Shown: positions 49,527 to 59,572 of the stretch, in pieces
Position numbering within the stretch: position 1 is the stretch's first letter
Layout of the letters: each line of letters begins with the position of its first letter
Assembly (NCBI GenBank): GCA_021613375.1
Contig: CM038710.1
Span: 30,741,136 to 30,805,135 of the forward strand
Direction of reading: 5' to 3'
Length of the DNA: 64,000 bases
Source of the DNA: Megaleporinus macrocephalus
Taxonomy: Eukaryota; Chordata; Actinopteri; Characiformes; Anostomidae
Program-made: the position numbers and the translations under genes
The notes under the pieces: generated by a model
What the model saw: only the letters and a program-made list of their open reading frames with translations
The model's database searches: none
Told to the model about the DNA's origin: nothing

Positions 49527-49801
49527 TCATACAATATTATTTAAAATATTTTTTTTCCTGTATCTACATTTTTCCAGGTGTGCTTTACATTGCTAATAAG
49601 CATTTCATGACAGCATCTCATAACAACTGGACCGAAAGAAGTTATTCAACATTTTGTTGCATTACATGGCCCATATCCTGGAAACCCTAGTTTCTCTTGC
49701 TTTTTGTTCTTCAAAAAAAAAGCAAGGTTGAAAATTAGCCATGTTCACTGTTTTTGGCACATAAAACCGACAACCAACCGACATTAAGGGAAAAATAAAA
49801 C
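49527..49801. repeat. direct duplication, copy 2
   Basis: Partner of 48924-49186 in the same orientation. The spacer (49187-49526) contains CCAGTCAGAACAGAG, also seen in the TTAA-type repeat at 53895. The pair could be a local tandem duplication or two insertions of one family. Confidence 0.75.
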
Positions 49802-50534
49802 ACCAAATAATGGGGTAGGATGTAGGTTCTTTAATCTACGTTATGGTACAAGACTTGAGAATGAGAATTCCTGTCTGTAGATTAGGTTGTGTGATCATGT
49901 GCTCTTCCGATCATCTGACTGAGTGGCTAATTAATAACGGTTTGGTGGTGGGGCACATGGTGGCACGAGAGCTTCCAGTTTTACCGTTTTAAATCAGACA
50001 AAATAAGCATGCTTGTGTTTCTGGTCAGAAACTTAATACCTTGCTCATTTTTGTTCTTTCTTTGTTGTTTGATATGATTTGGTACAATTACACTTTTACA
50101 TCCTTGAAATAGCATTCGGTTAAAATAAAACAATGGATCAGTCTCACTGTGTTCAGTTAACTTACAGGCAACTCTTACTGTAGCATACTGTTGTTATTAG
50201 GCTGGGTATTGTTTCACAAGGAATGATGTTCTATGCATGGAAGGCTGCAGCACGGCTTCATTTGTTTTACAAGCACGACTACAGTAAACTAAAAAGCACA
50301 TTTCACAACCACATGTTAAAAGAAATCACAAATTACGAGATGCATACGGCCGCATGCAAATGTTTGACCCCTGTCAAATGGAATTGGCAGTTGTTAATTA
50401 CCTCTACAGGGAACTGTTTTGTATTAGATTTTTTTTATTTTATTTTAGTGTAATGTAACATATGGCAAAATGTGCCATAACATGCGCAAGCCACGTTTTC
50501 TTTCCCCCAATATGTTACATTCAGCCAGAGATGT

Positions 50535-51250
50535 CAGGTAACAAAGTACAAATACTTTGTTACCTCACTTAAGTAGAAATTGTGGTTATTTACACTTTAC
50601 TGGAGTAATTCTTTTTACTTCTACTCTTTACATTTACGCACGATTATCTGTACTTTCTACTCCTTACATTTTAAAAACAACCTTGTTACTCCTATTTCAT
50701 TTCAGCTTGTTTTCATTCATGTACATTTACATTCCAGTAAAGGTTATTGATAAAATGCCTTTGAAGTTTGACTTTTTGCATCATTACGTTACTGATAGAC
50801 AACTAGTCATCATATCTTCCGCTCCATGTAACATGTTAATGCTCAGTAGTACACAGATATGCTTCTTTAATATATTTACATTGTACTAAACTACATTTAT
50901 TTTCAGTGGGCATATGTGCAGCTGAAACAGGAATCCTAGCACACAATTGATCAACATTTTAATATAACATTATAGTCATTATAGCTTTTAGATGAAGGTT
51001 TTTGAGGAGGTGGGCTAGTGCACTATAGACCCCTGTAGTGCGGGGTAGCTTTTGTCCTTAATGCCATTTTTTCCCTTACATAACTTTTACTTTTATACTT
51101 TAAGTAGTTTTGAAAGCAGTACTTTTGCACGTTTACTAGAGTAACAAGCTTCAGTTGATACTTCAACTTCTACAGAAGTATTTTTAAACCCTACTATCTA
51201 TACTTCTACCTGAGTAATGTATGTGAATACTTTTGACACTTTTGCATTCA
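50535..51250. repeat. TACTTT/AAGTA-rich dispersed repeat
   Basis: The left part starts with a perfect hairpin, GGTAACAAAGTA-CAAA-TACTTTGTTACC, at 50538-50565, followed by many copies of TTTACTT/TACTCC. The right part (51070-51240) has ACTTTTACTTTTATACTTTA and TACTTCTACCTGAGTAATG. This matches a very common fish element with the AGTACAAATACTTTGTTAC start. A related fragment lies at 56205-56340. The middle (50900-51060) may be unrelated sequence. Confidence 0.5.
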
Positions 51251-53894
51251 GCAAACAAACAGTAGATGTGCTCTCTGTAGAGAATGTGTTAACTCTGTAG
51301 AGAATGTGTTTTTTTTTTTTCATGTAGACAAGCTATAAAACGTGTAAGTTGACCGAGGACGCCTACACCTTTTTTGTGTGTGACATTGTGCACCAGTAGT
51401 GTTTTTTGACATTTAAGTCAGAGGGCAGTAAGCGAACAACGAATAAATATATAAAGATGAAGGTAAGTAGCCCATTCTGCCCATTCTGCTCGATTCCAAG
51501 ACGATGTTACAAGAGAAAAGGTACAAACAGAAAACAGCATACGTTGGACATGATCCTCATGTTATGAAGAGCGATTCTTAACTGAATGGAAAGATTTGCA
51601 GGAATAAGAATGACCAATATAACGAAAACATACACAAATATTGTGACATACAAATTGTTTGTTAGCGGTTGGGTCAACCTTGATATTAAGGCGCTCCACA
51701 GTGGCTGTGGTTTGGTTTTCTTTTACCATCCTGTGAATTAACCAGCAACATTCAACTCTGCATGTCACAACAGCGTTAACAGTGTTTGCTAAACGTGACA
51801 TTAAGTTATAAAGCTATCACCGGTGCTCACCCACAAATCAACTGCACACAATACAAAGATAGTTTTCCTGTCCCAGGTACTTTCCGATGCCTACTGCACT
51901 ATTTAAGGTGGAATCAAAAACTGGTAAATAAAATGACTTCAGCTTCCTGTAGTCAGTAAGAGGGAGTACTGTATTGAGAACAGTTGTTCTGTGCGTGCTG
52001 TGACAGTGCACTTGTCATAGAGGTAAAACAACAGCTACAAGAAACTCGAAAAAGAAGCCTCAATCTGACTACAGACGAAGGCTCACAAGCTATTTTGTTG
52101 CCTATTTTGCCTTTTTTTTAATCAATTTCTTGCATTTTTCTCCCTCATGAACAACAACTTTTGGTACCTGTTTAAAACACCTTGTGCTGTTAAGACTATA
52201 GCATTTCAAAGACTTGACGTCATTTGCAAACAACCTATTTGTTAATAGTCATGGTGATGCTGTAGTCGTAAGTATATATCTATATATCTGGTCTGTAACA
52301 TCGGAGGCCAAGAAGCTGCATGCAAATGTTTTTACTTTTTAATACCAGACTTGACCGAGTCCAAAAACTCATTTGTGAAACAAATAAAACAAATAAAAAC
52401 TAACTGAAGTAAAATACCAAACACAAAACAAAGGAAGACAAATCGAAATGTAAAAAACAGAACAAAGCACAAACAAAGGCATCACATTGGCAATGCGAAA
52501 CAAACTGAGTGAGCAAACACAGAGATATTAATAAACTGAGGATCAAGAAACACCTGGGATTAATGAGAGGGTGGGCCTACAGACCACACTCAAGTAAGAC
52601 AGATAACTAAGAGGGCAAGACACGGGAGGAGACAGAAACAAGACAACAACGAAAGCATATGGCTAGCGCAAGTGATATTGTTTACTATGTGAGTTTCGTC
52701 CAGTCAGAGGAGTTTGGTTGGAATTTTGATCAACACTGTGATCAGATTTTGTAACATGCTACAGATCCATGTGTCTTATGTCACATTACTGGTTTCCCCA
52801 GTTCATTTTTAGCGCACGGCTAGGTATATCGTAACCACAGTAGATAGCAATATAGTCCGATTTCTAGTGTTTTGTGTCTTTTTGTATAATCCTAGTTAGT
52901 CCTGACCTTTTTGTTTTTGGGAAAGAACAGTTGGAGGTGTGGACAGACATGCACACATAGCATGCACATATTTTACTTTAGAGCACACTGACCTAGCCAC
53001 ACCTGCCCTTGAGGCATGCTTCACCAATGTAGTCCAATCCGGTCCAGTCCTGAATTCTTAGGGTAAAAAAAATAAAAAAAGAAAAAGGTTAAAAAAGAAG
53101 AAGAAAGAGCAAAGTGATGCAAAGGTAGGGGGGATGAGGATGTGTTTGCCTGTGGAAGAAACCGGTGAAAGTAGGCTGGCGACAGATGTGCAGGGCAGTA
53201 AAAGTGTAATTGAAATGCCAGCAGCAATGGTCTTATCTAGCCGCTACAGGAGCTTGCCTCGCCTCTGAACATCAGTTAAATGTCATTTTAGCCCTGCCTG
53301 ATTCAGCCCAACCACAATCCTCTGCTTCTGGGACTGCAGCCGCTGCAGATGGGGAGGGGAATGGAGGAATGGATGGACGACTGGGAAGAGAGAGAGAGAG
53401 CAAGAGAGAGAGATACTGTTGGGGAGGGGTTTGTAATAGGATTTCATCTGCACACTGTTAACTTCCACCACCTGGACTTAGTTGGTAATTTGATACGGCC
53501 CATCAGTAAGAGTCATTTACAGCTTGGTTGTAGACTTTGTTATATTATTATCATAGTAATTTATGTATTTATGCCTCTGTCTTTTTCCTATGTGGCCTAA
53601 AATGCTAAGAATTCTTGTTGTGTTGTAGGCAAAACCGATAGATCTAGTCAAGACCCAGACCAGGACACATGGACTCCTAGTCATGACCAAGACTTTTAGC
53701 AGTCAAGTTCGTATCAAGAGCGAGATCAGGAGTGTCAGAGACCGAGCCAAGACCGGCATAAGACAGAGACCAGAATAAAACCAGATTTGTTTATATATCT
53801 ATATATCTATATATCTTTATATCTAGATCTGTCAAATTGAGTCAGAACTGCAGTAGCGTGTTAAGGGTTTATATTATGAGAGGCTGGTGTAAGC
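51251..53894. other. intronic stretch, nothing recognised
   Basis: Contains a small tandem duplication of CTCTGTAGAGAATGTGTT at about 51271-51310, A-rich and GA-rich patches near 53060-53120 and 53385-53415, and otherwise unique DNA. Confidence 0.45.
53792..53830. repeat. (ATATCT)n short tandem repeat
   Basis: TATATATCTATATATCTATA repeated three to four times. Confidence 0.8.
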
Positions 53895-54043
53895 AGGACC
53901 AGTCAGAACAGAGTGGGCAAGTTGACCGATCATTAGGAGGTGGGATTTCACAGAAGGTGAATACAGCTGAACAGTTTGAGAAAAAGAATGTGTTTTTGGA
54001 AAATAAATGAACACTTAAAATGAGCATAACAGGTCCTCTTTAA
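53895..54043. mobile_element. TTAA-type dispersed repeat, right terminus
   Basis: The segment ends AACAGGTCCTCTTTAA; its inverse (TTAAAGAGGACCTGTTATGC) matches the left terminus at 2649. The stretch upstream contains CCAGTCAGAACAGAG, also present near 49460. The left end is missing or decayed. Confidence 0.45.
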
Positions 54044-54975
54044 TCACTTCAGACATAGAATCTCTAGAATGATGTATTTCACATCAAATGACTCTATTAA
54101 CTTTGAACAAATTAGTGGAATTCACTTTTAAGATGGTTGTTACTTAAGGGACTACACATATTTAAAAAAGAAAGGTCCTTATTGGTAACAAAGATCTCTA
54201 ATTAATGCTTCAGTTTGGTTGTTCCTACCAAGTTTTCTGTTTTGTTTTCTTGGACTAGTTTACGGTTTACACTGTGTGAATATTAATGTCTTGCCTGTCT
54301 GTGTAAGCAGTATGTATTGTGAATGCTCTGTGAATTGTGTTCTACTGCTGTGTTTCTTCTAGCTGGCCCCTGTTTCACTTGAAGCAGACATGCTGCCTGC
54401 CTGCATGTATACACCCTGAGTGATAAGTGATAAGATCCGATCTGTTCTGCAGTGCAGTGCCAGGCTTTTGCTGGAGCTTTTGTCTTGCTACATCACATTA
54501 GTAAATCCCCATTCAGAACTGTTACAGAACATTAGTACTTTGTATCAAAGAATAAGACATGTTCACACGTAGGATAGTAGGCCAGAGATCACAGTTTCAT
54601 AGTGTTTCCAGGTCTCGCTGCCTCGTTCCATTACCATTCCTCCACTGCCGTGCATATATTATACACATTAGCACTCCCTCTGTATTAGACACACAGTGAC
54701 ACAGCGCAGGATAGTTCTAACACATTTACCCTTCTAGAACAGCACATTTGCATTTGCTAAGTTCGAACCATACCAGGTGTGATAACAGGTCCACTGTACG
54801 TTAAGTGTAAAATAACCTATTGTATGGCATCAGTGTTAATTAGACTAGATTTCCCAGCAGAGCCTAAGTATCTCTTGGCAAATTTTTTAGATCAAATGTA
54901 ATTTCTTTTCATCTTATTGAGGTCAAATGATTTAAAATGTGTGTAAGCCTCCTTTTTTACTTAAAAGCTAATACA

Positions 54976-54999
54976 ATGTCTCTCTTCTTCTGCCTTCAG
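54976..54999 (+). promoter_or_regulatory. 3' splice site of the AGBL4 exon
   Basis: A C/T-rich tract (tgtctctcttcttctgcctt) runs directly into CAG, and the coding match to AGBL4 begins at the next base. A possible branch-point sequence, GCTAATA, lies just upstream at about 54967-54973. Together they make a strong acceptor. Confidence 0.8.
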
Positions 55000-55094
55000 A
55001 GGGTGATCTTCAACATCGTAAACTTCAGTAAGACTAAGAGCCTGTACAGAGATGGGATGGCCCCAGTGGTGAAGTCAACCAGTCGGCCAAAGTG
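55000..55094 (+). CDS. agbl4: AGBL4 (cytosolic carboxypeptidase 6) internal exon
   Basis: Translated from the first base, the exon gives 31 codons including FNIVNFSKTKSLYRDGMAP, then VVKSTSRPK and the first two bases of a split Trp codon (TG|G). From memory this matches vertebrate AGBL4/CCP6 almost residue for residue; the paralogue AGTPBP1 differs clearly here. CCP6 is a cytosolic M14D zinc carboxypeptidase that removes glutamates from tubulin side chains and some other acidic proteins. This segment belongs to the N-terminal beta-sandwich domain ahead of the catalytic domain, so no zinc ligand is expected. A pyrimidine-rich tract ending TTCTGCCTTCAG gives the 3' splice site (entry phase 0); the 5' splice site reads TG|GTACAA (exit phase 2). 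The frame stays open past the donor to 55164, so the exon end rests on homology and the GT. No frameshift or stop is present. This is the only coding exon I could support in the window. Confidence 0.9.
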
Positions 55095-55100
55095 GTACAA
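55095..55100 (+). promoter_or_regulatory. 5' splice site of the AGBL4 exon
   Basis: GTACAA follows AAGTG. GT is present but the rest fits the GTRAGT consensus poorly, so this is a weak donor. It is chosen because homology to AGBL4 ends at the Trp codon split here. Confidence 0.6.
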
Positions 55101-55736
55101 GCACTCACACCCACATAAAACATTAACTCTTCAAACTGCAAGGGCCCTCATGTGGACCCCATGATTACGAGTACATGCCTTACATATTAGTTCCATAATG
55201 GTTATAGAATAATTGACCTGTCCGAGCACCACCCAGTAAAGCAGTGGGACACAGGAGGCTGTGTGTTACAGTGATTTTCACCAGGAAGGGTGTTCGTAGG
55301 AAGGAAGGGTGTTCGCACAACATATAGCTAAGTGCCTAAAGTCACCTTCACCGTGATAAAACAGCAGTCCGCAATTCGTCATTAAATAATGAACATATTA
55401 TAACATAGCACTACTGAATGCAAAGCCCTTCACTTTGTAGGTATTTTAGGTCACCAAATGACCACAACCAGACATAGCACCAATCCAACAATGAAGCATT
55501 TGAAGCATGTAAGTCATTTAATTGATTTAGTTTTACATTGCCATTTTACAGTGAACTATATCGTGAGTGATATTAATGAGAGAGTTGTTAAGCTTGTTTG
55601 CTATTGTTGAGCATTTTGGGTAGCTGACCTGCTTAATTCTAGTTAAGAAAAGAAGTTGTAATTCCTCTTGTTTAAAACAAGAACATGTTCTTACTTTATC
55701 AGTACACTCGGTGGGCTATGCAAGCAGTCAAAGAAT

Positions 55737-55860
55737 ATTCAAGCAAGTTTATTTGTATAGCACCCTTCATACACAGTGGCAACTCACAGTGCTTTACATA
55801 AATAATGAAATAAGAAAAAAACATTAAAATAAATCAGTTAAAAGAAATAAATACACTGAG
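55737..55860. repeat. dispersed repeat with TTTATTTGTATAGCACC core
   Basis: AAGTTTATTTGTATAGCACC followed by CAACTCACAGTGCTTTACAT and an A-rich run is a common interspersed sequence in fish genomes. Class unknown; no coding content. Confidence 0.45.
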
Positions 55861-56204
55861 GCTGTTTTTCTTGATTGTAAAGCACTCAGATGGTTATAGC
55901 AAGCTAGAAGTAGGAAATAAGAATAAGGTTTAAAAGTGCTGTTGGACTGTGTGCTGAGAAAATATTTACAAGAAAGAAAATGAAACATAAAAATGAAGAA
56001 AGAGGTTTAAAATTAATAACTTACAATTATTAGTAAAAAGGATGCTTTCAAAAGGATGCTTTGTGATGATAGAGCAGTAATACAGAGTTCAGTTGTTGTA
56101 AGGCAGTCATAGGTATGCATATTTTGTGTTTTTAACAGGGATTTTGAATGTGGCTCAGTCAGATGGATTTTAGGAAGTATTTGCTGTATAAAAGAGCCTA
56201 ACAA

Positions 56205-56345
56205 GTGACAGTTTCTACATTGGTAGAAGTAGTTTTTGACCCAATACTTTTGTGTTTTGAGTATTTTCATTTTCACTTTTTTACACAAATACTTTTACTT
56301 GAGCATGGGTTTAGGCTACTTTACCTGCAACTTACCTTAAAAGTA
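56205..56345. repeat. fragment of the TACTTTTACTT repeat family
   Basis: ACACAAATACTTTTACTTGA and nearby GTAGAAGTAGTTTTTGAC resemble the repeat at 50535-51250. Ends are not defined. Confidence 0.35.
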
Positions 56346-58434
56346 GTCTTAAAACAAACGTCATTTAATAATTTAAAACTTCTAATTTTCCCTTGCTTTT
56401 CTTCAGTTTCTAGTTGTTTTAGTTTTTACTACTGTTTCTATAGCGTTATTATTTCATTATTGCCCATCTCTCATTTACTATTGTATTTTTTTGTAAAAAG
56501 GGGAAAAATACATGAAGTAAAGGTTGAATGGGCTCATCCACACTTGCAGCAGTTGCTATAAAAGCACATTTAGAAGAGGTCAGTAGAAACCGATTAATGA
56601 CATTTATAGAGAGTTTATTAACATTCATGATGCCCCACTATTGCTTACTAAGACTGTTACATGATTCATGGCTTGGTTATGTCTCACTTTCAATAAAAGT
56701 GTGGGGGCCTTATCCTGCCGCCATTACCAACAGCTTCATCCTCACCGCTGCCTCGGAACTAGTTCTAGTTCTTTTCTTATAATTTGTCACATATAGGCCT
56801 ATTTCTTAAAAAAACATATGCAACCCTTTTTACTTTTGCATCACTGTCCCTGATTTTCTGGTGGACAGTTTATGCTGCTGTGAAAGATGCGTGGTCTCCA
56901 TGGCGATGATGGCTGGAAAGCATGAGGGGCCGAGAGGTGGCTGTTGACTGGAGAGTTCTAAGTGATGGTGGAGGGTTACTGACCTTTGTTCTAAATATGG
57001 ACAAACCCTTTATTTGACAGCTATTATATACAGTACATACAGGTCCCATTTTCCCCATAGCCTCTTTTCCTAGTGCTTAGAGCTGTTTCTGTGGCTTGTG
57101 AGGTTTGTTTTTTTTATATTTATTTTTTTTTTGTTTTTCTTTATAGTTTTAATGATAATAGTGGCTTTTATCATAAACAAAACCTCACACAAACCAATTT
57201 ATCTTGACAGGGGAAGCTGAAAGAAGAGTGCATCCCCCCAGTCGAATATATTTTTAGTGATGTATTCAATGTGTACTCGTGATAGATCGATTCGAAGATC
57301 GGATTGTATCTTTGATGTGTAGTTTCCCGTGTACTTCATGTATGATTTGTTTGATCCCTTTGTCTAATTTTCGACGAGGTTTTCCCTCTCTGGCTCAGCA
57401 CAGTGAGATAATTGCTTTCCGCGCTTGTGCCCCGTAGCCTGCGCACTTTTTGATAACTTTGAAAGAAAGTTGAACGCACACACAGACTTTCACACATGCA
57501 CGCCTTCACCTCCTATCAGTATCTATCAGAGCGATGCTTTACCATTCAGATGTGGAGATGCCAGGCTATATTTGCATGGGCCATGCTGCTTGGGCAGGTG
57601 AAGCCTGTCAGGGGTAATAGGTGGGAACTGATGGATTCAGAAGGTTGTGTATGTGTGTGCTACTGATGGATGGAGAGGTGTGCGCGTGTGTGCGTGTCTT
57701 CTGGCGGACGTTGAAGCACGCGTTATTTGTGACGTGCCGAACAGGGGTTACGTGACGAAGTGTGCCCGCTCAACAGAAGCCTTGACATCTGTCACGAGTC
57801 GATCAAGGCCGCTCCGCCACACGGCAGGCGTCTGCCACACCAGCCCGTCTGCCTTCGACCGGCCCCGCTCACCGCCTAATGGGACAAGACAATTAGATGG
57901 AGATGCTGGTGGAAAACAATAGACCGCAAGACATTTCACACTTAGCTAGACATGTTCCACGGCTCTCTCAGGTGTGCAGAGTCGATCTCAGCTCAAACTG
58001 ACACTGGCGGCTCACTCAAAGTAGAGATGGGCGTGGGTATTCTGATATACACATATCCGGACTGCTAGGGAATTTCGGTGCCAGTCACAGTGCACAGTGC
58101 ACAGGGACTGATTCAGTTTTCCGGACAAGTGGGTAAAGTTCCAGTCATGGGCTTGCAATATTTGTGTTGCACAAAAGCACTACATTGCAGGCTGTACGAG
58201 AATGAAGCCATGCTTTAAACTCTATTATAAATGCTCAGTGCTACTTTGCATATAGCCAGCAAATTCCATGTGGGCATGTTATGACACTGCCTGCCCCTAT
58301 ATAGCATTTCTTTGTTTATCTTGCATGTTAGTCAAATGATCCATTTATATCCAACCACAAGGCTTGTGTGAAATAACAGAACCGTCATATGTACTACTTG
58401 TTGGGATCTTGGTCCATCATCAAAATAAAACTGG
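56346..58434. other. intronic stretch, nothing recognised
   Basis: Unique DNA. 57370-57470 and 57720-57930 are GC-richer with motifs such as GGGACAAGACAATTAGATGG and may be conserved non-coding DNA. Short frames here lack domains. Confidence 0.4.
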
Positions 58435-58442
58435 GTCAGCAG

Positions 58443-59564
58443 TAGGGCTGGACCCGAATATTCGGGTATTTGGATATTCGCTCGTTGAGTAGGTATTCGG
58501 TTGTTAATTTTGGTATTCGGATATTCAGTTTTTTTCCCTGACTGAAGCACCACCACCACAGTCTGATAATGAAGAGGAAGAGCACAATGAATCCAGCGCA
58601 AAAAAAGAGATGGAGCAGTATTTAAGGGACACAACAAAAGTCCCGCCCCTTTGCGTACCGGCCACATCAACCCTGTCGGAGTGCATTTTTTCCAAGGCCG
58701 GCTACACAGTTAACAAGACACGAAGCTCAATTTTACCAGAAAATGTCAACAAACTTGTGTTTCTTGCGCACAACATGAAGAAAGTGTAGTTTACCCTCCG
58801 TTCAGTTAATATTTTTATTATTATCAGTTAATATTTTTAAAATATAAAAATATAAAATATAAAATATAAAATATAAAATATTAAAATATTTTATATTTTA
58901 AATATAATATTTTTTACAGGTGTGCTACGCTGCTACAGCGCTGTATGTGCTATTATGTAAAGTTTATTACAGTTCTTGTATTTAAGGTATTTATTTTTAT
59001 TTTAAGTGTTCTTTTTATGTGTGCTGCGCTGCGATCAGCGAGACATTTGCTATTTTGTGAAAATATATTTTACGTAGTGTTTTTGTATTTTAAGTGTTCT
59101 TTTCTGTGTTTCTATGTTAATGGTGGGACGTGTGCTATTTTGTTACATTTATTACACTTTGCGATTCAAGGTATTTACATTTTTTTATTTCTATTCCAAG
59201 TATAATGTTTTTGTGTGCTGCGCTGCTAGCTATTTTAGCAGCAATACTCTTATTAGATAGTTAAATAATTCAATTTCGTATTAGCGTATTTAAAATAATT
59301 ATTTTTATTTGAAGTGTTCAATGAGTTCGCATTATTGTGTTTACGGTAAAAAAACATTTTTGTGTGTGCTCCGCTGCTATGATAGGTGCTACTCCTGTTC
59401 CAATATTAAATTTCTTACAGTAGGTATCCTTCAGTTGCCTGACATTTTTTTTCCGTACTTTAATCCGTTTTTAATCTTTTTAATGTGTTTGTTAAAAAAA
59501 AAAAAACGCTACCAATCAGTGACGAATATCCGGAGCTCAAAAAACGCTATTCGGGCCAGCCCTA
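58443..59564 (+). mobile_element. hAT element, 1122 bp, internally deleted
   Basis: A perfect 8-bp duplication GTCAGCAG (58435-58442 and 59565-59572) flanks TIRs TAGGGCTGGACCCGAATA and TATTCGGGCCAGCCCTA. The left third holds the tail of a hAT transposase frame (separate entry). The rest is non-coding and AT-rich, including an AAAATATA-type tandem stretch near 58838-58920 and several related segments containing TGTGCTGCGCTGC between 58920 and 59230. The element looks like a deletion derivative of an autonomous ZBED-type hAT transposon. Confidence 0.9.
58538..58789 (+). pseudogene. hAT transposase C-terminal remnant
   Basis: The frame ending at the TAG at 58787-58789 reads an acidic stretch (PPPQSDNEEEEH), then MEQYLRDTTK, and then the hAT dimerisation tail LCVPATSTLSECIFSKAG, followed by SILPENVNKLVFLAHN. 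The motif PATS-x2-SE-x2-FSKAG is diagnostic of the hAT C-terminal dimerisation region. The Trp-rich segment normally between the MEQYL-like helix and LCVPATS is missing, so the two parts are joined by an in-frame internal deletion. The BED finger and the catalytic DDE core are absent. There is no start codon context, and it is not expected to be functional. Confidence 0.85.
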
Positions 59565-59572
59565 GTCAGCAG

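Larger units (their letters stand above)
1..54999 (+). other. agbl4: intron of AGBL4 upstream of the exon (5' part outside window)
   Basis: No upstream AGBL4 exon (the FRVWFNFTVENV segment would be expected) was recognised on the plus strand, so the whole stretch is read as one intron or part of it. It is filled with transposon copies, microsatellites, long CT tracts and unique AT-rich DNA. AGBL4 is known for introns of tens to hundreds of kilobases in vertebrates. A very short or diverged exon could have been missed by eye. Confidence 0.6.

Noticed and set aside
54937..55164. 75-codon frame taken as a complete small gene
   Set aside because: The homology to AGBL4 starts after the CAG and stops at the GT, so only the internal exon is real; the rest is intron read-through.
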